Shown: positions 26,322 through 34,291 of the stretch, one piece after another
Layout: each line of letters starts with the position of its first letter
How positions within the stretch are numbered: position 1 is the first letter of the stretch
Made by a program: the position numbers and the translations under genes
Assembly: GCA_045637645.1 (NCBI GenBank)
Contig: JAZTZV010000018.1
Span: forward strand, 1-50,624
Reading direction: 5' to 3'
Source: RGIG1959 sp045637645
Lineage (GTDB): Bacteria; Bacillota; Clostridia; Oscillospirales; Acutalibacteraceae
DNA: 50,624 bases
The notes under the pieces: generated by a model
The model's input: only the letters and a program-made list of their open reading frames with translations
What the model was told of the DNA's origin: nothing
Databases searched by the model: none

Positions 26322-26489
26322 TTACATGCTGTACGTGATCACCGGCGTCGCCGCTTCTTGTCGAACGGACGAAGACAGCGACGGCTGACCGTTTGCAGGA
26401 ATTTCAGCGGTCGTCTCGTTGCACACGAGGAACAGCGCAACAAACAGGCGCATAGCAAGCAGGGCGGCGAATACGTACTTCTTGTTCAT
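26322..26489 (-). CDS. small hypothetical protein with signal-like N-terminus
   Basis: A frame of 55 residues with a basic start (MNKKYVF), a hydrophobic stretch through residue 22 and a Cys at about 23, then a polar tail. It looks like a tiny lipoprotein or exported peptide, but the lipobox is poor. An AAAGGAG lies upstream with rather long spacing. It follows membrane protein copy B by 38 nt on the same strand. Confidence 0.4.
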   Translation of the reverse strand: MNKKYVFAALLAMRLFVALFLVCNETTAEIPANGQPSLSSSVRQEAATPVITYSM

Positions 26490-26527
26490 GAGTTTTCAAA
26501 GCTCCTTTTGAATGATGGTGTTGGTTT

Positions 26528-26821
26528 TTATTCGGCGGTGAAGATGTGGATGATGTCCATGATGAACACCACGAAGATGGCGATCCAGCCAAGGAAGATG
26601 GCACTGAGCAATTTCACGGCGATCGCCGGCAGCGACCATGCCGAAAAGATTTTCGACAGCCACATCCAGCCGAACGGTACGCCTGCCATGAAGAAGCCGA
26701 CGAAGATGCCGAAGAATCCGAGATCGCCGAGAGTAGCGAACACGATCGCGCCGATGACCCACGCGACGACCGCGATGATGATGTGTTTGACCAGGTTGAA
26801 GATTGCTTCCGATTTTGTCAT
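26528..26821 (-). CDS. three-helix membrane protein, copy B
   Basis: A protein of 97 residues, paralogue of 24607-24903. The same three hydrophobic helices and the GVPFGWMWLSKIFSAWSLP motif are present, and about 40 nt around that motif are identical at the DNA level. Function unknown. The ATG at 26821 follows AAAAAGGAGA with the same ATCATCATC leader as the zinc-ribbon gene. Leader repeat copy 2 is about 44 nt upstream. Confidence 0.75.
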   Translation of the reverse strand: MTKSEAIFNLVKHIIIAVVAWVIGAIVFATLGDLGFFGIFVGFFMAGVPFGWMWLSKIFSAWSLPAIAVKLLSAIFLGWIAIFVVFIMDIIHIFTAE

Positions 26822-26864
26822 GATGATGATCTCCTTTTTGTTTGGTTTTTGTAATGATGTTTAA

Positions 26865-26891
26865 CCCTTACGCTTATAAAGGGGAATGGGG
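26865..26891 (-). repeat. leader repeat, copy 2
   Basis: The same core as copy 1. On its upstream side on the minus strand is a perfect AT-rich hairpin (TTCGAGAAAATTT/AAATTTTCTCGAA, about 26914-26941). Confidence 0.7.
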
Positions 26892-27050
26892 TTTCGTTTC
26901 GGTTTTATAATTTTCGAGAAAATTTTTTAAATTTTCTCGAATCCGTAAAACCTGTTCTTTCGGCATCGGATGTTGACGTTGATCGTCTTTGAAAATCCGA
27001 TACATGGCGTTTCGAAACTCTATGAAGAATCTCGTCTTTCCACAAAACAT
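26874..27050 (-). CDS. possible 58-residue basic protein
   Basis: Starts at an ATG after AAGGGGG (very short spacing) and ends at the TAA inside leader repeat copy 2 with NYKTETKPHSPL. It is highly basic with no recognised family. The shared C-terminal phase with the other repeat copies favours coding, while the weak start argues against it. Confidence 0.35.
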   Translation of the reverse strand: MFCGKTRFFIEFRNAMYRIFKDDQRQHPMPKEQVLRIRENLKNFLENYKTETKPHSPL

Positions 27051-27079
27051 AACCCCCTTACAAGCGTTCGGTATTTTGT

Positions 27080-27106
27080 CCTTACGCTTATAAGGGGGAA
27101 TGAGAT
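27080..27106 (-). repeat. leader repeat, copy 3
   Basis: The same core, again next to an AT-rich hairpin (about 27127-27151), but no membrane or zinc-ribbon gene follows directly. The frame through it ends ...HKTESKSHSPL and has no start codon. It may be a remnant of a lost duplicate unit. Confidence 0.6.
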
Positions 27107-27154
27107 TTCGATTCGGTTTTATGAATTTGAAAATTTTTTAAAATTTTTCAAAAA

Positions 27155-27191
27155 ACAAAAAAGGAGCTGTTGCAAAACGCAACAGCTCCTT
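27155..27191 (-). terminator. terminator of the dockerin phosphodiester glycosidase gene
   Basis: A perfect 13-bp stem (27161-27173 with 27179-27191), a 5-nt loop and a T-run on the minus strand. Confidence 0.9.
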
Positions 27192-27213
27192 CTTATATAC
27201 TACATTTTACAGC

Positions 27214-29295
27214 TTACAGACCGACACTCTTGGCGAGGATCAAACGACCGTCCGCCGTGTCAATTGTACCGTCTTCGTTGAAATCAGCGGCCACTCGTTG
27301 GACATCGGTGAATTCACCTAAACCGAGCACAGAACGGAACACCAAACGCGCGTCGTTGCTGTTGGTCAGATAATCGCCGTCCACGTCGCCCTTCTCGTAC
27401 GCCGAGTGGATCTCGAACTGACGAAGGGTGATCTTCGACGCCGAACCGGCACCGCCGACGACCTGCACACTGATACCGGTCAATTCAAAGCCGTCTGCCG
27501 CAATTTTGTCGAGATCGATCACGCCTTTGAAGCTTTGACCGTTACCGACGATGTCATCGCCGGAAAGATTGTTGGGTGCAATGTATTGGTTGATGATCTT
27601 CGTCTCGCCGTTGACGGTCATGCGGAATACCGCGCTGCCGGCAATCGTCACGTCGAAATACAGCTTACTGCCCGCCGCAACGTCCATCTTACAACCGTAG
27701 GAAGCCAACGGCCATTTGCTGTTGGTGTTGTTGAGCATCAACGCATTGCCGTTGTTGGACGCTTGCACAAGCGTCGCGTCATACGACCAATCCGCGGCAT
27801 CGAGCGAAATGTAATCCTTCGGGAACACGTTTTTCACAATGCCCATCGCCAACAACAGGTCATTGCTCTCGCGAGCAAAGTCCGCCGTCGCCGCATTGGG
27901 ATCGTTATAAACCGCGGTCGCCTCGTCAATCGCCGCACTCACAAGCACTTGTTGCGAGGAGGGGAACGTTTGAGCAGAGGCTTCGTCGATCAAAGCCTTG
28001 AGTGCCGCTTTTTCGTTGCTGTCAGCGTAAGCGCCCGTCTTCTTGACGATCAAGAGCGAGCTGGAAACGCCGCGACCGTAAGTCAGCTTGGTTTCATCGC
28101 CTGCGACCATCGTCGTCGATCCGCCGCCGTCGAGGTTGACAGCGTGCTTACAGCCGAGGCTGATCATCAGCTTGGCAAGGTCGTGCAGGTTGATGCCGTT
28201 GTTGAAGTTCTCGCTGGTACCGCGACCGTCGACGCACACATACACAAGCGTGCCGTCTTCCTTGACGCCGATGGCGGTACGTTGCGCGGGCGTCCATTCG
28301 ATGTCATCCGCGTTCGGGGTGTTGTCGGAATTGTCCACGCCGTCCACAACGATCGGATAGGTCGCCGCCGTCACAGTCACGGCATTCTTCATGATCTCCT
28401 TGGATTCTTCAATAAGCTCCTCGGCATAGATTTGCACCTTTTGACCGACCTTCAAACCCGCAAGTGCCGCGTAGTTATCCGAGCCGTTTTGCGCATAAAG
28501 CACGAATTGGTTCTCGGTCATCGTTGTGCCGTAGGTGTTGGTATTGACCGACACAACTTCGCCTTCCATGATGCCTTCCACGGTCAACTCGGTGCCGTTC
28601 ACCTTGTTGAACACAACCTCGACACCTTTAACGTTCTCGTTGGTGTAGGTCTTGCCGCCTGTGGCATAGTCGAAGTAGCAGTAAGGACTCCACCAATTCG
28701 TGCCGACATAACGCTTATTGATACAACCGATCACGGGAGCACCGTCGGCAACGTTGAGGATTTCTTTACCTTCGATGTAAAAATGATACGCCATGCGCGA
28801 TTTCGTCAGTTGGAAGTTCGCTTCATTGTCAAACGCCAGACACATGACTTCCGTATGCTCGCTGTCGGCGATGATGCGACCGTTGGTGATCATGCGACTG
28901 TCGAGCGTACCCCAGTTTTCGGTGTTCGCCGAACCGAACTCGCCGTTGATGCCGCCGAGCACTTCGTAGCCCGCCGCTTCAGCCGCCGCGATGGATTTTT
29001 CGGTGGTTGTGCCGTAGCTGGGCTTGCCTTGATACATCATCGGCATGTAACCCGTTTGAGCGGGATTGAATTCCATCGTGTACAGGCTTTGACCCAAACC
29101 GTTTTTGTCGGTGTAGGTCGTCTTGTTGTATTCAAGACCGTCGGCAATCGTTTCCGATGTGCTGGTGACGATCGTGCCGATATCGTCGATGCTGTCGCCG
29201 ACCGTGAAGCTGAGCGCCGAAGCCGGCACCGCCGCCGTCGCGAACACCGCCGCAAGAGCCGCGCCGAGCACACGTTTTTTGATGTTCGTTTTCAT
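27214..29295 (-). CDS. secreted phosphodiester glycosidase (NAGPA domain) with C-terminal dockerin
   Basis: A protein of 693 residues with a signal peptide (about 1-27). The central NAGPA-type domain shows TAIGVKEDGTLVYVCVDGRG, the diagnostic HAVNLDGGGSTTM and YGRGVSSSLLIV. Family members remove N-acetylglucosamine from phosphodiester linkages or act on bacterial cell-wall glycans. The natural substrate here is unknown. A linker helix and a beta-sandwich-like region (about 500-620) follow. Two dockerin-like calcium repeats end the protein (GDVDGDYLTNSNDARLVF and ADFNEDGTIDTADGRLIL). The ATG at 29295 follows AAGGAGGG. It has its own promoter and terminator. Confidence 0.88.
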   Translation of the reverse strand: MKTNIKKRVLGAALAAVFATAAVPASALSFTVGDSIDDIGTIVTSTSETIADGLEYNKTTYTDKNGLGQSLYTMEFNPAQTGYMPMMYQGKPSYGTTTEKSIAAAEAAGYEVLGGINGEFGSANTENWGTLDSRMITNGRIIADSEHTEVMCLAFDNEANFQLTKSRMAYHFYIEGKEILNVADGAPVIGCINKRYVGTNWWSPYCYFDYATGGKTYTNENVKGVEVVFNKVNGTELTVEGIMEGEVVSVNTNTYGTTMTENQFVLYAQNGSDNYAALAGLKVGQKVQIYAEELIEESKEIMKNAVTVTAATYPIVVDGVDNSDNTPNADDIEWTPAQRTAIGVKEDGTLVYVCVDGRGTSENFNNGINLHDLAKLMISLGCKHAVNLDGGGSTTMVAGDETKLTYGRGVSSSLLIVKKTGAYADSNEKAALKALIDEASAQTFPSSQQVLVSAAIDEATAVYNDPNAATADFARESNDLLLAMGIVKNVFPKDYISLDAADWSYDATLVQASNNGNALMLNNTNSKWPLASYGCKMDVAAGSKLYFDVTIAGSAVFRMTVNGETKIINQYIAPNNLSGDDIVGNGQSFKGVIDLDKIAADGFELTGISVQVVGGAGSASKITLRQFEIHSAYEKGDVDGDYLTNSNDARLVFRSVLGLGEFTDVQRVAADFNEDGTIDTADGRLILAKSVGL

Positions 29296-29328
29296 AAAAC
29301 AGACCCTCCTTAAAGATGCCTTTTTATT

Positions 29329-29357
29329 ACTATACCATATTCTTTTGAATCCTGCAA
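29329..29357 (-). promoter_or_regulatory. promoter of the NAGPA-dockerin gene
   Basis: TTGCAG (29352-29357) and TATAGT (29329-29334), 17-nt spacer. The hydrolase gene upstream ends at 29361, just outside it. Confidence 0.65.
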
Positions 29358-29360
29358 TGC

Positions 29361-30299
29361 TTATTCGCCGAAAAACTCGCGCACCGCCTCGCAATATCGT
29401 TCCGGCTCAAGCACATACGCAAGTCCATGATCCGCCGCCGGTATCGTGACAAGCCGTTTGCGCGACGAACACGCCTCATAATTTTCGCGGCTCATCTCGC
29501 ACGGCACATAACCGTCCTGCTCTCCGTGGAAAAAGATCATGGGTACGCGCGCGTTTTTGAGTGCTTCCACCGCCGAACAGGCTTCGATGTCAAATCCGCC
29601 GTACACGATCCCGCCCAGCCGCACAAACGGATAGGCAAGCGACACGGGCAATCCCATTTGACGGATCACCTTGCGGATGATCGCTTTCGGAGAAGTGAAC
29701 CCGCAATCCGCCAAAATACCGATTACATTTTCGGGGAGGTCTTTATCCGCCGCTGTCATCACCGTCGCCGCGCCCATCGAGATGCCCGTCAAAATGATCC
29801 TCGCGTCCGCACCGAAGCGCTCCTGCATAAACGAAAGCCACGACAAGCAGTCACGATGCTCACGGACCCCGAACGTGATCACATGTCCGTCGCTGTCCGC
29901 GCTCGCACGTTGATTGACGATCAGCGCGTTATGCCCGAGCGCAAAGCACCGCTGAACACCGCCGCAAAGATCGCGTTCGGCATTGCCGCGATAGCCGTGG
30001 AACATCAATTCGATCGGCGCATCGGGCGCAAATTCAAAATATTTGCCGCGCAACGTCAACCCGTCGAACGACGTGATCGACACCCGCTCGCACGGCATGC
30101 GGCGCGTTTCCCACGCCCAAGTCTCCATTTGCTCGCGAAACGGACGATAGGGCTCATCATCGGGCACATCCACAACATCGTCGCGCGAAGGCTTTCGCGA
30201 CGGCACATAAAACGCCAAGCGAAAACACACATACGCCATTCCGAGCACCGTCGCTGTCACCACTGCGATCGCGGCAAGTGCGATCCACAACCAAACCAT
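29361..30299 (-). CDS. membrane-anchored alpha/beta hydrolase
   Basis: A protein of 312 residues with one N-terminal transmembrane helix (about 2-28) and an alpha/beta hydrolase fold. Visible parts of the triad are Ser in GISMGA, Asp in HGEQDGYVP and His in AADHGLAY. HGYRGN provides the oxyanion region. It resembles the YqkD/BEM46 group of clostridial hydrolases; the substrate is unknown. The ATG at 30299 lies 9 nt after AAGGGG. An ATG three codons earlier abuts the site and is less likely. It is preceded by a good promoter and forms a single-gene unit. Confidence 0.85.
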   Translation of the reverse strand: MVWLWIALAAIAVVTATVLGMAYVCFRLAFYVPSRKPSRDDVVDVPDDEPYRPFREQMETWAWETRRMPCERVSITSFDGLTLRGKYFEFAPDAPIELMFHGYRGNAERDLCGGVQRCFALGHNALIVNQRASADSDGHVITFGVREHRDCLSWLSFMQERFGADARIILTGISMGAATVMTAADKDLPENVIGILADCGFTSPKAIIRKVIRQMGLPVSLAYPFVRLGGIVYGGFDIEACSAVEALKNARVPMIFFHGEQDGYVPCEMSRENYEACSSRKRLVTIPAADHGLAYVLEPERYCEAVREFFGE

Positions 30300-30322
30300 A
30301 CAGTCCATCCCCTTTTTGTCCT

Positions 30323-30351
30323 ATTTTACGGCTTTTTCACCAAATTGGCAA
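30323..30351 (-). promoter_or_regulatory. promoter of the alpha/beta hydrolase gene
   Basis: TTGCCA (30346-30351) and TAAAAT (30323-30328), 17-nt spacer, about 25 nt before the ATG. Confidence 0.65.
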
Positions 30352-30443
30352 GCACTTTTTGTCCACCTCTCGACACTAATTGTCCGATTCGTCAAATTCG
30401 GATTGTATAAAACGGAGAAATATGTGTTTTTGCCCAAATTTCG

Positions 30444-30472
30444 TTGACCTTCTGTAAAAAATTCAGTATAAT
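30444..30472 (+). promoter_or_regulatory. promoter of the C39-dockerin gene
   Basis: TTGACC (30444-30449) and a perfect TATAAT (30467-30472), 17-nt spacer. Confidence 0.8.
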
Positions 30473-30517
30473 AGTAGTATAGGAAGTATGTACTAATAAA
30501 GAAAGGTGATTCCAATT

Positions 30518-32821
30518 ATGAAACGCATCCACACTCTTTCCGTCAAAGCGTTATCGATCGTGTTGGCGCTGTCGATGATTCTCTCGATGGCGGCGACCTG
30601 TGCCTTCACGGTATCGGCAGAGGCGGTCGTCCCGACGGCCGTTGTCCGACAAAACCTCGAAAAATGGAAGGCTTACACCTACGGTGACTCCCAAGGCACG
30701 CTGTATCGCACGGGTTGCGGTATCTTCGCGACCGTCAATGCCGTCGGCTATCTGACGGGTAACACGATGAGCGTCACCGAGACCGCCGCTTGGGCGCACT
30801 CGATCGGCGGCTACAACCCCGGCAACACCCACGCGGGCACCTACCGCACCACGCTCTATCCGAAACTCCAAGCCAAGTACGGTGCGCGCTACGGCTTCAC
30901 CGTCGACTGCGGCTCGAGCGGTGACGGCTACTGGGCGACCTCGTACAGCTCGAAACTTCAAAACCATCTTGCGAACGGCGGCACGGCGATCGCGCACGTG
31001 CCCGGCCACTTCATTGCACTCGTCGGTTTCAGCGACGGCAAATATCACGTGTACGACAGCTATCCCACCAGCGCACGTCCCACCGGCAACGGCGACTGCT
31101 GGAAAACCCCCGCGCAAATGGCGACGGGCAAGCTCGACGTTGACTGGTTCGTGCTGTTGACCCGCACCGGCACCGTCATCAACAACCACGCCGTGGCGCA
31201 AGGCTATAAAGTGACGTTCGATTCCCGCGGCGGTTCGTCCGTGGCGGCACAAACCGTCAACGAAGGTTCCTATGCCAAGAGACCCGCCGACCCCACCCGC
31301 GCCGGCTTTGAGTTCCTCGGCTGGTTCGACGAAAACGGTTGGGAGTTCACCTTTGATACCACCGCCATTTGGGCAAATCGCTCGCTCCACGCGGAATGGA
31401 AAGCCATCCAATGGCCCGAAAGCACCGATTACATGCCCACGCAAAGCACCCTCATCCCCGAAGCCTACACTGCAGGCGGCGACAACAGCGTGTGGACCTA
31501 TTTCAACCCTTATTCGGGCGCGGCAACGCTCTACAAAGCAGGTGCCGATTACGGCTGGCCGTCGGCGTTCACCACCTATGACACCAGCGTGGATCTGTCG
31601 AAATACGCGTATCTGAACATCTCGCTCAACGCCACCGCGCAATTCAACGCAGATATCATCTTCATTGACGCCGACGCCAACGAGCATACCGTTCGCCTGT
31701 CGCAGGTCGTCAACGGCACCGACAACGACTTTGCTCCCGGTCAATACGTCATCACAGCGAATCTAGGCAACTACCTTTACAGCAGCGGCGCTTACAAGCT
31801 CAACGCCAACGGCATTCTCAACATTCGCGCGATTCGCTATTACGTCATCGGTAACACCGACGACTACGTGAATTTGTACAGCGTGTGCTTCAGCGGCGAA
31901 CAACACTACATCGACCTGATGAACCCCGACACGCTCGAGCAAGATCCCGTTGCAGGTGCGACCGGTTCGTACACCTACCAAAACGGCGCGTTGCGCATCG
32001 AAGGCACGGGCGGCTACGCGGTCAGCTTCTATCCGAACGCGACTTTTGAACCGCGAGCCCTTCAAAACTGGATCATCTCGGTGGGCGCGGGCGCAAACTT
32101 CGACATTTCGATGATCGTCACCACCTCCGACGGCGATAAGTTCGTGTCGCTGGCTTCCGACTATTACAACGTGCTCGGCTTTAGCGAATATCCCGAACTC
32201 GGCATTAAAGACGGTCAATATTCCCGTTCGTTCAACCTGCTGGGCATGTACGAATGGAACGGCATTCTCCCCGCCGACGGTAAGAGCGTCATCAAAAAGT
32301 TGACCTTCGAACTTCGCAGTCAAGGCGATGCCACCCTGTACGCCGCGCAAATGTGCGACGCGCCTGTGACCAAATACTTCACCGACGACGTCGTGAAGAG
32401 CGGCTCCTGGGCGGGCAACATCACCATTGACAACGACACTTACGTTCTCAACACCGACACGGAAGTGATTTTCTCCCCCAACGTCGGCTTCTCGGCTCTC
32501 GACACCAAGAACGGCATGGAGAACGCATCGTACATCCGTTTCTTCAACGGTGAGAACGCGGTCAACGACGGCGACCGAGTTTTCACCGGCATGACCGTTA
32601 AAGTCATGAACGGCGACACCCTGCTTGACGAATACACCCTTGCGGTGCGTGGCGACGTCGACGGCAACGGTCTTGCCAACACGGCGGACATCCGCACATG
32701 CCTCAAATCGTTGGCAGGCACTTCCGACTTCTCGTATGCGCAAGAAGCCGCCGCCGATTACGACGGCAACGGCGAGATGAGCACCAAGGATACTCGCGAA
32801 TTCCTCGGCGAGTTGATGTAA
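30518..32821 (+). CDS. secreted C39-like cysteine peptidase with InlB-type repeat and C-terminal dockerin
   Basis: A protein of 767 residues with a signal peptide (about 1-35). The peptidase C39-like domain (45-215) has Cys67 in TGCGIFA, His164 in VPGHFIALVG and Asp180 in HVYDS, a complete papain-like set. An InlB/Flg_new-type beta repeat follows at about 228-295 (VTFDSRGGS...GFEFLGWFDENG...LHAEWK). About 300-690 hold beta-rich carbohydrate-binding-like modules that I cannot name. Two dockerin-like repeats close it (GDVDGNGLANTADIRTCL; ADYDGNGEMSTKDTREFL). The ATG at 30518 follows AAAGGTG. Possible roles are peptide or cell-wall crosslink cleavage on a protein complex. Confidence 0.85.
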   Translation: MKRIHTLSVKALSIVLALSMILSMAATCAFTVSAEAVVPTAVVRQNLEKWKAYTYGDSQGTLYRTGCGIFATVNAVGYLTGNTMSVTETAAWAHSIGGYNPGNTHAGTYRTTLYPKLQAKYGARYGFTVDCGSSGDGYWATSYSSKLQNHLANGGTAIAHVPGHFIALVGFSDGKYHVYDSYPTSARPTGNGDCWKTPAQMATGKLDVDWFVLLTRTGTVINNHAVAQGYKVTFDSRGGSSVAAQTVNEGSYAKRPADPTRAGFEFLGWFDENGWEFTFDTTAIWANRSLHAEWKAIQWPESTDYMPTQSTLIPEAYTAGGDNSVWTYFNPYSGAATLYKAGADYGWPSAFTTYDTSVDLSKYAYLNISLNATAQFNADIIFIDADANEHTVRLSQVVNGTDNDFAPGQYVITANLGNYLYSSGAYKLNANGILNIRAIRYYVIGNTDDYVNLYSVCFSGEQHYIDLMNPDTLEQDPVAGATGSYTYQNGALRIEGTGGYAVSFYPNATFEPRALQNWIISVGAGANFDISMIVTTSDGDKFVSLASDYYNVLGFSEYPELGIKDGQYSRSFNLLGMYEWNGILPADGKSVIKKLTFELRSQGDATLYAAQMCDAPVTKYFTDDVVKSGSWAGNITIDNDTYVLNTDTEVIFSPNVGFSALDTKNGMENASYIRFFNGENAVNDGDRVFTGMTVKVMNGDTLLDEYTLAVRGDVDGNGLANTADIRTCLKSLAGTSDFSYAQEAAADYDGNGEMSTKDTREFLGELM

Positions 32822-32834
32822 ACCTCATAAAATC

Positions 32835-32874
32835 AAACGGGCGTGTGTTTTTCAAAACACACGCCCGTTTTTTT
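32835..32874 (+). terminator. terminator of the C39-dockerin gene
   Basis: A stem of about 16 bp (AAACGGGCGTGTGTTTT and its complement) with a very short loop and a T-run. It also lies just downstream of the converging DUF3021 gene. Confidence 0.9.
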
Positions 32875-32876
32875 GT

Positions 32877-33296
32877 TTATTTCAATTTGGCGTTGCAACG
32901 TCGGCTGAACGCTTTCACGCACAGAAACACCGTCAACCACACGATTGCATAGGTCGCAACGAAAATCGCCGTGAAAATCAAAATCACCATCGGTTCAAAC
33001 GGGATCCAACTGTTCAGCAAATAGCACCCCACATACACGACGTACAAACTGCCGAAATGACACGCCAGCGATTTCATCAACGGCCATTCATCGATTTGAT
33101 TGAACACCGACGCGCCCGCTTGCACAAACGCCAGCGCATACGTCGACAGGATCGCCAGCATCACCTCGCCGCCCTTCAACGAAAAATCGGGGATCGTCAG
33201 CGAGAGGATCCAAAACACGATCCCGAGTATGATCGGGCCGAATCCGCCGAATACAACGCCGCGTTGTAAGAACTGTTTCACATACACCGTTTTCAT
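32877..33296 (-). CDS. DUF3021 membrane protein
   Basis: A protein of 139 residues with four predicted helices (about 13-35, 45-65, 78-98, 102-128). The layout, with FGPIILGIVFWIL near the start, fits DUF3021, a family nearly always encoded next to LytTR regulators and thought to control them from the membrane. Its start overlaps the LytTR gene stop by 4 nt (ATGA), so they form a coupled pair. Confidence 0.85.
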   Translation of the reverse strand: MKTVYVKQFLQRGVVFGGFGPIILGIVFWILSLTIPDFSLKGGEVMLAILSTYALAFVQAGASVFNQIDEWPLMKSLACHFGSLYVVYVGCYLLNSWIPFEPMVILIFTAIFVATYAIVWLTVFLCVKAFSRRCNAKLK

Positions 33297-33730
33297 TTAA
33301 CACCCAGCCTTTCCTTGACAGCCTTGATCTGTCGACGCGACACATAATCAACGTGTCCGTTCTTAAACGTCACTTTCAACGCACCCGACAACGATGCATC
33401 AAAGCGACGTATCTGTCGCAGATTCGCAAGGCAGGACTGATGAATTTTCACAAAAGTGGACGGCAACGACTCCTCAAGCTGATACAGCCGACAACGCATA
33501 TTCAAGCGTCGACCGTCCTGCAACAACGCATGCACCCTGCCGTCCTCAACAAGGAAACACGCCACATCGGCAAGCTCCAAGCGTTCCATATCGCGATCGT
33601 CATAGCCGACGAGTTCGAGCGCATTTTCCGCAATCAATTGTTCGATCGAATCGGTCAACGGATTCCGTTCGTGGGCATAAATCACCACTTCTTCCTCCCG
33701 CTCGCGATCGATCACAAGCGTATACTTCAT
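33293..33730 (-). CDS. LytTR DNA-binding regulator
   Basis: A protein of 145 residues without a receiver domain. The C-terminal LytTR domain (about 45-142) includes LPSTFVKIHQSCLANLRQI and VDYVSRRQIKAVKERL. It works with the adjacent DUF3021 protein in a LytTR regulatory system; such systems commonly repress themselves and a nearby target. The ATG at 33730 follows GAGGAGGG. The targets are not identified here. Confidence 0.9.
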   Translation of the reverse strand: MKYTLVIDREREEEVVIYAHERNPLTDSIEQLIAENALELVGYDDRDMERLELADVACFLVEDGRVHALLQDGRRLNMRCRLYQLEESLPSTFVKIHQSCLANLRQIRRFDASLSGALKVTFKNGHVDYVSRRQIKAVKERLGVK

Positions 33731-33753
33731 CGAAATCCCTCCTCGCCGATTGT

Positions 33754-33782
33754 ATCATAGCATCCCCTGCGCAAATTTGCAA
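33754..33782 (-). promoter_or_regulatory. promoter of the LytTR-DUF3021 operon
   Basis: TTGCAA (33777-33782) and TATGAT (33754-33759), 17-nt spacer. Confidence 0.6.
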
Positions 33783-33827
33783 GCGACACCCTTTAAACGG
33801 TCGCTTCCGCATCACAAGCGGGATGTC

Positions 33828-33857
33828 TTGACTTTTGCTAACGGGATATCGTATAAT
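33828..33857 (+). promoter_or_regulatory. promoter of the small lipoprotein gene
   Basis: TTGACT (33828-33833) and TATAAT (33852-33857), 18-nt spacer. Confidence 0.75.
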
Positions 33858-33888
33858 AAGCAAAAATTTAAAAGAGAGGGATCCCGAT

Positions 33889-34251
33889 ATGAAAACCAAA
33901 CTCTTGGCGTTGCTTTTTGCGTGTTGCTTGCTGTGCTTAACAGGTTGCACCTCCGATGCGGCACAACCGGACATTCTCATCGCTTCTCACAACAGTCCCG
34001 ACGGGTGCTACACGGTGCAGTTGTATCAAGCGGGATCCCCCGGATGGTCATTCGGGCCGGTCGGCGCGAAACTTGTGCTTTTGAACGCCGACGGCGACGT
34101 GCTGGAGGAGGAATCCTTTTCGCTGAACAACGATGGCGGCGGCGTTCACGCCTACAACATCGAAACCGTCACGTGGCAGGACGAACAGGTCGAGATCGTG
34201 ATGAATGAATCGGACACCACGCAACAATACACATACGTATTGGCATATTAA
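33889..34251 (+). CDS. small lipoprotein of unknown function
   Basis: A protein of 120 residues with a signal sequence ending in the lipobox LTGC. The mature domain (about 85 residues) is beta-rich, with SPDGCYTVQLYQAGSPGW and AKLVLLNADGDVLEEE, similar to many small clostridial extracytoplasmic lipoproteins of unknown role. The ATG at 33889 follows GAGAGGG; the frame extends upstream but lies over the promoter. It is divergent from the LytTR pair, so it could be one of its targets, but no shared operator is evident. Confidence 0.75.
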   Translation: MKTKLLALLFACCLLCLTGCTSDAAQPDILIASHNSPDGCYTVQLYQAGSPGWSFGPVGAKLVLLNADGDVLEEESFSLNNDGGGVHAYNIETVTWQDEQVEIVMNESDTTQQYTYVLAY

Positions 34252-34256
34252 ACAGC

Positions 34257-34284
34257 AATCCCCTCGGCGTTTGCCGAGGGGATT
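34257..34284. terminator. bidirectional terminator
   Basis: A perfect 12-bp stem AATCCCCTCGGC with a GTTT loop, between the converging lipoprotein and MATE genes. Confidence 0.85.
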
Positions 34285-34291
34285 TGATGTT

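Noticed and set aside
25708..27106. CRISPR-like array
   Set aside because: Only three repeat copies at irregular distances of about 1150 and 215 bp, with genes between them and no cas genes in the window.
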